A DNA stretch of 64,000 nucleotides from Luscinia megarhynchos (Eukaryota; Chordata; Aves; Passeriformes; Turdidae). This document shows, one piece after another, positions 1 to 11,640 of this stretch; positions within the stretch are counted from its first letter, which is position 1, and each line of letters begins with the position of its first letter. The stretch covers positions 10,925,906 through 10,989,905 of the forward strand of contig JAPFBE010000002.1 of assembly GCA_034336665.1 (NCBI GenBank). The letters run 5' to 3'. Made by a program: the position numbers and the translations under genes. The notes under the pieces were generated by a model that saw only the letters and a list, made by a program, of their open reading frames with translations, made no database searches and was not told the origin of the DNA.

Positions 1-1111
1 TTCTGCTGACTTACTGTGCTTTCTTCTACTATGTCCCTTCCATATTTCTCCTGCCTGCTCCTCTACATCCCTGAAGCCAAACAAAGAGGCAGTAATAAAT
101 CAGTGACAATTTAGAAGGTTTTAAAATTAATTTTAAACTATTAAATGATTATGAGTAATCCCCATGAAACAGAACATCTACTGGGCCTAGTGAAAGAGAC
201 ACCAAAAGAAACCCAAATATTTTATTTGTTTTTATTTTATTTTGTTTATTCAATTACACCACAAAATGAAATGTGCTGAAGGAATCTTTCTCTATAGATA
301 AAAATGCAGAACTCTGACTCCTCCTGCTTTTGTCAACTTGATCTCAAGAATCCAGCAGTAATTTAGGCTTAATGTAGTCTAAGAAAACGAAATGGTATCC
401 AAAATGCAAACTGTTTTTTGTAGTGTTAATTCCTTTCCATTACATAGTTAGCATACCATGATGTTCCTTCATTCTTTGCTGTCAAAGACTTTCCAGCTAC
501 TTCCCATATTCAGAGTGGAAATGCTCCTAAGGTCTGTGATGTGATAGAAGAATTTCAGAATTTTATCTCTAAGTATTTGCATGCTAAAAATTGAATTTTG
601 TAGTATCCTTGCAATGAAATGGCCAATTGCTCTCATCTGCAAAATGACTGATTAATGCTATGCTTAAACGCCTTAGGAAGATCCCCCCACCCCGCTCTTT
701 TTTTTTCCCCAGACAATAATGGCAGTCATAAAACTTCAATACAATACCTTGCAGAAAAACAAGAACTTGTGGTGGATGTCAGTGCAGTAGTCTCAGTGAA
801 CCTGGGTGTCATTCCAGAGCTCCATAATGCCTGCAGTGACACACCCCTCCCACCCCTCCCGAGACAAGGCATTTGATGCACTTTGAGGCAGCCATTTAAC
901 AACACTGAATGTGTGCAACAGAATGTGCTAATTTTTTTTCACTACATAATCCATAAATCTAAGCAGATAGCTCACGCTTAAGCTAATTTCTAACACATAT
1001 CTGTGGAGTAAAACAAATTTACACACCATTTTTAGTGACAATTTTCCCTCTTCTCTTTCCTGCTTTCATTTCTGTAGACTACATAATAATGTGATTGCTT
1101 TTCAAAGGAGT

Positions 1112-1118
1112 TTATTAC

Positions 1119-1173
<55 letters not shown>
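1112..1173. repeat. (ATT)n trinucleotide microsatellite
   Basis: About 18 uninterrupted copies of TTA/ATT run from about 1119 to 1173, preceded by a slightly broken copy (one C) at 1112-1118. The long pure run suggests a tract that is still length-variable between individuals. It has no coding context. Confidence 0.97.
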
Positions 1174-2399
1174 TTAAGACTGTAATAGAGATAAATAAAA
1201 CAGGACTTCTTTCAGACTTACAAGGAAGAGATGTGGGGATGTGACAGAGGTTTGGAGATGCCTAGATTCCAGTTGGACGTCAAAAGAAGACAAAATGTTT
1301 CCTTGAAAAAAATGAGACTCTAGAACATAGGACTAATGTAAGTGTCAGTCCTTTAAGATTTAGCATTTGGAGTCCTATTTCTTTTCCTTTTGGGCACAAA
1401 ATTAATTGCAAATACATTAACAATTGATCCATAAACCCCTTCTGAGTGCCTTGAAAAGACACGTGAACAGGATCAGTATCTCTTGAAATCCGCTGCCATT
1501 CCCAGAGCTCAGTGTTGAGCAAGAGAGGTGTTTTGCTCTTGAAAATCTAACAACCAGTTTTGCAATGTCACCAATTTTTTTCAATCATCCAAATACCACC
1601 AATTCAATTAAGCTCATAAACTTCCTACCCATAGTTCTCCAGGATAAGCAGCTCCATTTAAAAGTGGATGCGGACGAGCTTGTGCTGTCCATGTGAAATA
1701 TTGTTCAATCAACAGCCAAAGTTTTACTTGTCAGTTTTGATATATCCGATAATAGCTGTAGGTTGTTTTGCAATGTCCAATGTTCTGTGAAGATGGGCTT
1801 TTCATATTCTTTTATTGTTTTTTTCTGACAAAATGTTGCCTGGACTTTTGCCGTTTTGTGAAATGAAACAACAGTAAAAACAATATATAATTTAACCCTC
1901 ATAGACCTAGCTGGACTGCAGATAAGCATCTTTCCCAGGCTTATGGCTAGTTTTGGCCAGGATATAATGAGTTCCTGTTCATTGATCCCTTATAAGCATC
2001 CTCAATGATTGAACATAACCCCACGCACAGCAGGCAGTCATTCGTTTGTGCCCCTTTTCAACTCCATTTTAATCAGCATTTGACACTGTTGAAGATCAAA
2101 TCCATAATTAAGCTTCACAGACAGTCAGAGTTTTGGCAAATGAAAGCCAAAAATGCAAAAATTGAGACACTTTTGTAGTCAAGCATCTATAAAAATTCTG
2201 TATTATATACTCTTGGTGCCCAATGATTTATTTGTACTTAATGGCTCTTTGTTTCTTTTTTTCTCATTTTCTCTGCTGAAGTTATTACCCTGCATTATTA
2301 ACACACTCATGTGTGACTCTATTTATTTTTTACTGGTGGGAATACACTTTTTTAGAAACAGCTGTTTATTGTATATATGGGTTTAAAGTAAAGGTACAC

Positions 2400-2560
2400 A
2401 AACACACTCACAAATCAACTTAATAAGCACTCTGATAAATAGCACGGCTGCTTAATTGGGACAATTGCTAGGGAACAGATTCAATGACCCCAATCAGTGA
2501 ATTAATGGCACACCTAGTTGTGAAAAGTCCATTTAAATGATATGCTTGGTGTTGTCTGCT
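2400..2560. promoter_or_regulatory. candidate conserved noncoding block (weak)
   Basis: This is a short unique block with a mixed, non-repetitive base order and several AT-core sites resembling homeodomain targets (for example TTAATTGG near 2452, GAATTAATGG near 2500, and CATTTAAATG near 2530). This texture is typical of slowly evolving enhancer DNA in vertebrate gene deserts, but conservation itself cannot be seen in one sequence. The call is inference only. Confidence 0.2.
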
Positions 2561-5108
2561 GCCTAGTCACAGTAGTTAACAGGTGTGAATTGGTGTTCAT
2601 AGCATAAATTTCCTGCTGCTTGACCCTTTGTTCACTTCAGGTTGCTTCTCTACTCTTTCATAGTTGCTAAGTGAATGGAAATTACTGGATTTATCTTAAA
2701 TTTATCAGACTATATTAACACCTTTATAACAGCCAATTTTAAAAGTAAGATTATTTAAAGAGAGGTCCCTGTGGGAACCTTTCTAATTATTTACTGGGTA
2801 GGCAAAATGAAACCCATTTTCCATGCCATATTTGGCCACATTCTTTTAAATTAAGCGAGTTCTAGAGTAACTAATAAAACTCCATTTTAGACAGAACCTC
2901 AATTTACTACTCTGGTTTCTGCGGGAATGCACTGTTTCTGTGAACTTTACTGATTCCCCGATTAAGGGCCCTGTAGGAATAGCTAAATAGTGTAATATCT
3001 AAATAGTCTGGTGCCTCTTCCCAGAAGTGGACATCTCTGACTCCTGAAATCCACTAAGAGCAGTGGGGCTGTGTGTCTACAGGCCAGTGTGCTGATTTGT
3101 CTGCTCAGTGTTTGTTTTCTGAGTGTGGTAAAGATCAGTCTGCACAGCTGATAGGATTAGATTTAAAAACAACACAAACAAAACTACTTTCCCCTCCATG
3201 TTTGTGATATCTGGAGGCTGATAGATAAGTATAGAGTTCTTTTGTTTTATATTTCCTTTCTCATCCTTAGGAACAGAAGCATAATAAAATGACTGAAGTA
3301 AATAAACATGTCCTTTTCTCTTCTCTTCCTGACTGAACCTGCCACCTTAAGTTGCACTGTGTCTTTAATAGGAGTTTGTCAGCTAAATAAAACTGTTTGG
3401 CTGCTTTCTCTAAGTTGCCATCAAGCAAATCTGGCCAGATGTGAAAAAGCTACCCTTTCATAAAGTTTTATCAGTATAGTTAAAAGATTTATAGAGGCAA
3501 TCATATTAAAAACCTTCTTTTGTCAAAGAAGGTGAAAGAATTGGAATCCATGAAGCCCATAACTGAAGTGCTCAAATGCAGGATAGATGCTACTGAAAAC
3601 CTTGCTCTGTAGTGTCTTATGTTTCAACACACTACAAAACTGCAAACGTGCTTATACATCCCGGGAGTTTGATGTGTGAGGAAGGAGGAAGAATACATGA
3701 TCAATGGGTGCCATATGACATTCAGCAGGTAGTTCAACACTTCACTGGCTCAGCTGATAGCCCTGGTAGAGCACGTCAAAGCTAAAGATCCATCTTCAGT
3801 GCCAGACATCCAGAGCACATTACAACTTCAAGGCAAACTTAAGACATTAAAACTGTCAGGGCAGGGGTAAGGGAGATGGAATTAGTGGGTGGGACAGCAT
3901 AAAAAAAAGCTTTCACTCAATCCCTAGGCCTTTTTCACTTCTAGTCTTTTCCGAGGTCCCTGAATCCACTTGAGCTGTCAATAAGTAACCAGATAGAGAG
4001 AGAGCAACGTCTTTTTCATTTTAAAGAAACCAATGCCTCTTTTAGAAAATAACATAGAAAGTTTAAAAATGTAGTTTTGCTTGGAAATCTTTTAAAATTA
4101 AAGGCCTCCTGTTAGTAAAATGGAAGGGTGTGGCACTACAGGTTTTGGCACAGTAAAAAGCCATGTGCTGCAGCAGGATATAAGAGAATTATTAACACTG
4201 GCAGGATGAGTTTCAAATCCAGTTTCATTGCTGATGGTAACAGCTAACTAACCACACCTTGAGATACAGCTCCACCAAGGATGGGAAAGCAGCACCCTAG
4301 GGATAGAGCTGGTTGTGCATATGCACAGCTATAGGCAATATATCTCTTAATAATAAGAAAGCAGTAGATAGGGAATAAATAACAGAATTTAATTTACTTC
4401 ATTTTTATATATTTTTTTTTTAATTGCACATATTTCTCTCTGTCAGCTCTTTGACTGGACATTACCTGAAATAGCAAGCAGAACTAAATCAGTCTACTGC
4501 CCTATTTAGGAAACATGGAGCTGATGACACTTGTTCATTTCTTTTCATATATCTGCTTTTCTTCCTTTGTTTTGGAGTTTCACTTACAAGCAAGAACACC
4601 TTCAAATGGATAAAGACAAGCTTTAATTGAAAACTTGAACACAATGCTGAATGTGTCACAGTGCTTGGACAGTCACTGTACACAAACATTTATATTCAAT
4701 GAAAGGAAGGTCCCACTAACCAAACCCAGCTTGATTGGAATCTGAGACTGCCAAGCAGTATTTGTCAGGCATAACTACAGCACAGAGGCAGTAATACACT
4801 GTTTTCAGCCAGATGGATGTAGGGAGGTCAGCAAGGGACCTAAGGGCTGGCTGGCTGGAGGTACTGCAAGTGCTGTACAAAAATTTTTGAAAAGCGTTCT
4901 GCTCTGGACAACGAAACATATCTAGTAATTGTTCCTCTCATGGAGATTCAGTCAATAACTGCTAAATAATTTTTACTTTTTTTATTTTTAGATTTCAAAC
5001 TCTCTACTAGTTTGGTATCTAACAATAACCTCAGAAATCACACGAAACCACGACAGCGTAAAACATCATTTAACACTAAATATTCATGCTGTATGAGGAC
5101 ATCAAACC

Positions 5109-5136
5109 ATATATATATATATATATATATGTATAT
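5109..5136. repeat. (AT)n dinucleotide microsatellite
   Basis: About 11 perfect AT units run into an interrupted GTATAT tail. The tract is self-complementary, so it can extrude as a hairpin, and it is likely polymorphic in length. Confidence 0.95.
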
Positions 5137-7429
5137 GTAACTCTTAACATTCCAGAGGATATAATCCTTACACAAGTGTCTTTTTGGTTATTTACTTAGA
5201 CCAAATTATCATTATACCAAATATAAGTTGTTCTCTAAATTTTTTTAAAAAATCCTAAACTGATATTTAGTGTGAAATAAAATGACTGACATGTGAAGAT
5301 ACCTTGCACAGTGTGGCAGAGATGTTGTTAAATTATCCGTGGTATTGGGAACTTGCAGGTCGCTGACTATACCAATTTAATTTGGCTAGTACAGGACATT
5401 TCTAATAATTAATACTGTAATAACACTTAATGATCTGCACTCTTGCAATCTGAAAAACCAGCTAATGGTGCAGTTTTTAGCGACTGCACAAACAGCAAGT
5501 TTTAAATTTGTCAAATGCTGCTATTTCAGCATCACACAGTCATGCAGTAGACCCTGCCTGTGGGGCTATCACTGATCCAGTCACTAGAGACTTGGCCATG
5601 ATGTAGCAAGAGGCAAAGGACTTGGTCTCAAGGGGGTTGTTCCTTTGGAATTAAAAGTGGGAGCACTGTGTTCACAAGCAACCACTAACACTCCTTATTT
5701 CCTACTTTTCCCAGGGCTGTGAACAGAAGGGAAAAGAAGATGGAGGGAAATGGAAAATCAGAATTAAAAAAAAATCAATCTGTTTATTTATCTCACAGTA
5801 GTTTGTTAATTTTAGAACTAACTTCTCTTTGAATTCCTTAGCCAAAATTTCTACATGAAGTGGTCTGGTTGATATAAGTGTAGGCTGTATTCTGTAGTCA
5901 GGGTAATAAGATCATTGGCACTGGTTTGTGTTCTGCAATGTAGTAGAGTTTAACCTTCTGAAAGTAGATGGACATTGTCTTTTACATGTATTTCAAACAT
6001 TGTTTTCATGGTGAAGATTTTAGGGAAAATTCACATTGGTCTATATTGGAAATTACTTTTGAAATGGGCAGTCAGGAGAAAATCAACATAATTCAATTCT
6101 CCCCCCCAGCTATATCCTGTGCCTGAGAATGCACACAAGTTATCTCCTTGGTGTTATAAATTCAAGTATATTTTATCCATGAAATAGATTTGGGTGTTCT
6201 TTAAAACAGCAGGACTTCACTGAAGACTCCAATCCAAATACGAACACTAAGTTATGCTTTTCTACAGGAGCTGCTTTTCATTACACAGTGGTCCTTGCTT
6301 TAGAAAGTGGTTTTATTGGCAAACAATGATTCAAATAAAGTGAGAAGGTAAACATAAGGCACCCTTTCCTGGAAAGGGAAAGCTTGGGAAGAAAAATGGT
6401 TAACTACCCAGTAAATGAATGAGAGTAGAGAAACGTCTCATTTTGACTGGAAGACAGATCTCATGTGAGTTTACAGAGAAATCTACATGAACAAGACCTA
6501 AGTGAAACAGCTTAGATTTTGAAGGAATGAAAAGACGTTTATCCTGTTCCCTTAGTTTAACTAAAATCATGGACTTCCCAATTAAATCAGGACCGCATGA
6601 AGATTTATTAAAAACAAAAGCCTTATTACATACATTTCAGGATTTCCTTTACCCTTGAAATTTTAAAATTAAGATTTTTTTTTATTTTATTTTATTAATT
6701 TTTTCCTGTGCTTAGTGCTGGGGGACAGCAATAAAGGAAAATAGATCAAACTGATTGTGCAATCCTGCAAAAGAGGATGGGCATTTGTGCTTTCTATTCA
6801 TGATCTTTTGATATGTACAAATCAATAGAATCCTGTCTAGTAAATAATTTGCAGCTATATTGACTCTGATGGAGAAATAACTAAATTTTAATTTTTTTTT
6901 AAGTGGTTTTAAGGAGAGAACATGAATGTGGAATTCTCACATCTCTCTTCATCTGAGGGCTCTTCAACAAGGTTTTAATGTCAGAATTATACTTGGTTTA
7001 TATTTTAGTGAGATGGATACATGCTTTTTATGTCGAGCTGTAAAAGAAAATGTCCATTCCTTGTAGAAGGTGACTCATCTACTTTAGGCCATAGTTAGTT
7101 CAGTTTATCTGGGTGTAGAGACTGCTGTGGTGACACACACGCTCCTTACATGCAGCATCTGTAATGATTGAATTGTGAGAACTCAAAAGTGAAGGACAAC
7201 TAGCCAAAACAAAACCAGTGTGATTGTTTTCAAAATGTTAAAAAACCCTCATTGTTCTGTCTGGCAGTGTACTCCTAGTAATTTCAAGAGAAAAAAATCC
7301 CATTATTTTTAGTGGATGTAGACTCATCCTACATAGGTTTTATGAAAATACCGATGCACCCCTTATTTTACTTATGATTTATTGCCTCTTTTTTTTCTTG
7401 TTTGTCATTCACCTAAAAATCAGTAGCAT

Positions 7430-7600
7430 TTATTAATTTAGAGAGGTCGGATAGCATGCAAATAAGGCTTCAAGTGCTCCTCAAATCTGTTTAAAAAGGC
7501 ACATAACTAATCAAAACCGTTTTATGAGTTACTGGTTTCCACAGCAGATTAAATTAGCGACACACAGGATATTTTTCAGTTTGTTTGTCTTTGTATCCCA
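7430..7600. promoter_or_regulatory. candidate regulatory block with octamer site
   Basis: A perfect POU octamer, ATGCAAAT, lies at 7456-7463. It sits in a unique block with AT-core motifs (GATTAAATTAG near 7549) and a CAGCAGATTAAAT stretch. POU-family factors are known to bind the octamer, but a single 8-mer is expected by chance about once per 64 kb on the two strands even before allowing for AT bias. The call therefore rests on texture and is weak. Confidence 0.2.
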
Positions 7601-7648
7601 TTACAACATTCCATTGCATTAGGATATCAGGAGATGCACAAGGCTAGC

Positions 7649-7690
7649 AAAAAAAAACAAAACCAAAAAACCAAAAAACCCCAAAAAACC
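7649..7690. repeat. A-rich tract with CCAAAAAA units
   Basis: This low-complexity A-rich tract has regularly spaced CC pairs (units of CCAAAAAA) and one CCCC. It resembles the tract at 55514-55614 and the reverse complement of the one at 61941-62023. No element attached to it could be recognised, so it is annotated only as simple sequence. Confidence 0.9.
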
Positions 7691-8020
7691 ATAGAAACAA
7701 GCAGCTCATTAAAGTTCATGCAGGCCCTAAAATATGAAGCTATACGGCCTTTCCATGCTTATTTAAAGATATCAGTCAAAGAAATAAGCAAAAGAGAAGC
7801 AAAATGTTTGTAAAACTTTCATGCATCATTTTGACGGAGGCAGATTCATGCATTAACATGTGGTTTCACACATTGTTAACAAAGATTACTGAGTCTAGAA
7901 ACTTAATTTAGCCATTTATTTTAACCCTGTAGTGATAATAATACCAATCATGACTTCTGTCTGGAATAACTGGAATATCTACAATAACAAACACATTTAA
8001 TTTCTGGTTTTATATCATTC

Positions 8021-8086
8021 ATTTCCCCTTTTTCCTTTTTATTTCCCCCATCTTTGTTATTCTTCTCCTTTTTCTTCTTTTCTAAG
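8021..8086. repeat. polypyrimidine low-complexity tract
   Basis: This is a run of T and C with few purines. On the opposite strand it gives a lysine- and glutamate-rich frame, which is an artefact of purine-rich codons and not a protein. A long polypyrimidine-polypurine tract can adopt triplex-like structures, but no function is implied here. Confidence 0.85.
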
Positions 8087-9658
8087 GTTATATATTTATT
8101 TAGGATATATTTGTAAATATATTGAAGCATAACTCCTCCATATATGAATCAGTAGATCCCCAGAGTATCCTTAAAACCCCAAAGCATAAATGATTGGGAG
8201 AAAATGTGAGTCTGTCATCAGTATAAGTAATTTTAGTCAACAGCTTGTGTTGAAGATGGAGTTTTTTGCACTGTTTTGTTTATTAACAAGAAATAATTTG
8301 TCAGAAATATCACTGAATTTATATTTTTTTCTAACTTGAAGAAATAGAAGGAAGTTCCAGTTTGCAGTAAAACACTGGAGAATTAATGCAACCTCAAAAT
8401 TTAATTCATCTTTTTCTGAGATTTTCTACCCCTACTGTTTGAAAACTGTAGTCATAACTGAAAAGGATGTAAAATCTATTTCCCACTATGCCCAAACTTC
8501 AGGAATGTCCCAGTTGAATATCAGTCTCAAAAAATATAAATAAAATATATTAATGCCAAGAAATATTCTTAATTCCTACAGAAATCAAAGAACAATGAAA
8601 CTCAATAGCATTTTTAGGTATTCAAAACTGTCAGTAGAAAAGAAAATGAAAACTATCAAGTGTTTTTTCTATATGGAATAAATTACATTCAGCAGAAGAA
8701 ACTCTCTCAGCACCTCCTCAACATGTGTGAGACAAGTGTTGTGTCTTAGTAAAACACACTCTGTGTTTTATTCAATGGAGCTGAATTGAAATCCAAATTT
8801 TTGAGACCCACTTGAAAACATATGGGCAGTACTTTCTTAACTCACACCCCCTCAGTTTATGTTACAGTCTAGAAGTCCTCATAACTACAAATGTTCAATC
8901 TATTTTAGGATCTGGCACAGAGATTGCACCACGTGTTCTTCAGCATCCTCTGGCAATTTTATGTGGCCATTTTTCCTAACAAAGAGAGCTGCTTTTAAAA
9001 GATGTTTTGAATGGAGCCAACACCTTTAATGTCCTATCTGAAATTCTATGGCTTTCCAAAAAGACATGCTGTGGTCATCTGTGTCACTTTACTTAACTGG
9101 CTTCCTTATGGTGCTCTTGCATTTACAGTTTGTTATCACAGTCCTAGTTTTTCTGTAACAATCATTGAAATAACTCAAGCATTCAATACTGGCAAGCCAC
9201 AGACTATTCAGCACTTTGAAATTCATAGATTTAACAGCAGAGTGTCAGATCATTTTTCATAACCCTTGTTTCCTTGTCAGCATGTCATAGCCAGTAAAGA
9301 GCTGCTAGATTAGTACAAATATATAAATCTTTTCTCAGCTTCACCTCACTGCTGTTTAATACTACTTTACTACACCACTGTGCTTACTAGTTTAAAATAC
9401 CTTCTGTTTGGAGAAACGCATATTTATTATTATTATTAGGGAGTTTTTCTGCAATTTCCCTGAGCACAGGCTGACAGCTTCATAGCACTTTGTCATTTAT
9501 CATTGTACACAAGATCTGTCAACTTGGGAAACAATTTCAATAAAAAAAATCTGCATGAAATTACTTTGTGAAAGGAAAAAAAGCCCCACTTCTGTGTATT
9601 GTATGTGCAATTCTGTGGCTCTGTTTATTTATTTATTTTCATCTACTTTTTCTCTTCC

Positions 9659-9678
9659 TTTTTTTTTTTTTTTTTTTT
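9659..9678. repeat. poly(T) tract, 20 bases
   Basis: This is a homopolymer of T with a TC-rich left flank. I see no target-site duplication or gene-like sequence next to it that would mark a reverse-strand retrocopy tail. Confidence 0.95.
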
Positions 9679-11379
9679 AATTTTGGCTGTGAAAGGTACT
9701 TAATGTACCAAAAACAATTTGTAAAAGCATTATTTCACCAATTGGAAGTGTGTACGCCTTGCTGAGGTCTCCCTTATCTAACTGTTGCTAATACATTTTC
9801 ATGCTGTGCTCTTATGGCTTCATTTTACAGTTGACGAGATCACCCACTCCATGCTGTGCTGGAAATGGGACCCTCGTCACTCCAGTCCACAGAGTGCACT
9901 TAACATGTGAACAACAAACAACAAAAAGTTACTGCCTTAAAACATCTTCCTCATCCCTTTATCCCTTTGTTGGAAACTTAGCCCTGCTTTTATGGCTTGG
10001 TTTAATAAACTAAAGGATAACAACCATGTAAATCAGAAATCCCGTACCTATCAAAGCAGGAGGATTTACTCACCTATAGATTCTGTTAAGTTAACCTCAG
10101 AGGAGATAAATCACACTTTGCAGATTCTTCAAAAACATGTAGCACTAATCCTCTTCTGATCTCATCCTCCTCAAAGTTTACATCAGGAGAAATAGGGTTT
10201 TTTCATGACACAGCATTTTTCTTCACTTTGGTTTAATTTCTTGTACGTCTTGCCCTGTAACTAGATAAACATCTAAGCCTGCAGTTAATAAAACCAAGTG
10301 GGGCAATAATTGCTGTGAAATTATGTTCTGGACAGCTGAAAAGGAGGGATCAGTATTGGTGTCTCCTCTTTTCCACCCTGTCAGTTTTTTCTCATTTGTT
10401 GTCATCAGCGCCTGATGATTCTGCTGACACCCCAGTCAGAAAATGAATTTTTCACTCCCCACTCGATTGACTCCGTTCATAGCATGTAACTCTGTCAAAA
10501 AGTGCCACTCTCAAGCTCACTCACTCATGTGTTTGAGTTTTCAACACCAGTGCTGAATGGACAGACAGACACATAAAACTATTAAATATTCAGAAGGCAC
10601 ATCTCACCCTTAATTTATAGTTCTTTATTGCCCCTCTGAAATGCTGCGTGTTCTGTGCTTTAAATCACTTGACTTCTGAAATCCTTCTTTTGGAGAAAGA
10701 AGTTTTTCAGGTTCTGTACTTGTATTAAAGCACCAATGTTAAGTTCTGCACATTTCTTGATGAAATTAGTATTTAAATGTAAGTCATTAATGCCACTCAG
10801 TTTCATGTACTACTATTGATAAAAATATGCCTTTCAAAGAAAACTAGTTTGTGTTAAAATAGCAGATGTATTCAAAACATGGTCCATATAAATGACTCAG
10901 TGTAAAAAGTAGTAACTGGAGGATCTGAATTCTGGAGAACCTGAATTATTCAGACCAAATGATTGCAGGGAGAATTCTTGTTTGCGAGGAACCAATCAGG
11001 CTTTAGTGGCTGTCACTGGACACTGGATTAAAATGCACAAAAGTGCCTACTTACTTCCAAGATGCAAAAAATCACAAATCTTTCTAAGGGTGAGCAGAAA
11101 GTGCTTGCATACCACAAGGAATGGCATCACAAGAGGTCATCTCTGTAGCAGGCCCAACTGTTTGAGAAATCACTTCATTATACAAGGAGTAGACTAGACT
11201 AGAGTACAGCAAGTTTGATAAAAAACATACACAAAACAGTTTGTGGCTCCAAAAGAACCACTAACTTATTTTTATTAAAATGCTGGTAAAAAATTGAGAG
11301 CTATTGGAAGAAAAAGGCTGTCAACAAAATGAATAGAAAAACTGCCAGTAGCATTTGTTTGACACTGGAACAGTGCTTT

Positions 11380-11640
11380 TAGAATAATCTCTTATCTGCA
11401 TTTGCAGTGGCATCAATAAGACATGGCTCATTTGAAGCTGATTAAGTTATACAGGTGCTAAGAGCTATTATACAAAAATATATCATATTGATAAAAAGAT
11501 AAGCACATATAAACGGCCCAGTATATCCTGGCCTCAATTAACAAGGCTTTGCATTTGACACCAATGAAGGCAAATTTTGCAACTAATATATGATGTCATC
11601 ATCAGCTGTAATCAGTTTAATAACCAAAAATAAAATCATC
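11380..11640. promoter_or_regulatory. candidate conserved noncoding block
   Basis: This is a unique block with closely packed motif-like sequence: GATAAG-type cores near 11391 (reverse) and 11497, an ATF/CRE-like TGATGTCATCA at 11591-11601, an E-box CAGCTG at 11603-11608, and several ATTAA/TAATC cores. The mix resembles developmental enhancers in vertebrate gene deserts. Conservation cannot be tested from one sequence, so this is an inference from texture only. Confidence 0.25.

Larger units (their letters stand above)
1..7648. other. AT-rich noncoding DNA, no gene seen
   Basis: This stretch is unique-looking, AT-rich, CpG-poor sequence. The open frames in it are short (66-80 codons), lie on both strands, and show no domain, signal peptide or plausible exon structure, so I do not call them genes. 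Apart from the (ATT)n and (AT)n tracts and two candidate regulatory blocks listed separately, I see no repeat that I recognise. It could be intergenic or intronic; the sequence alone does not decide. Confidence 0.7.
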
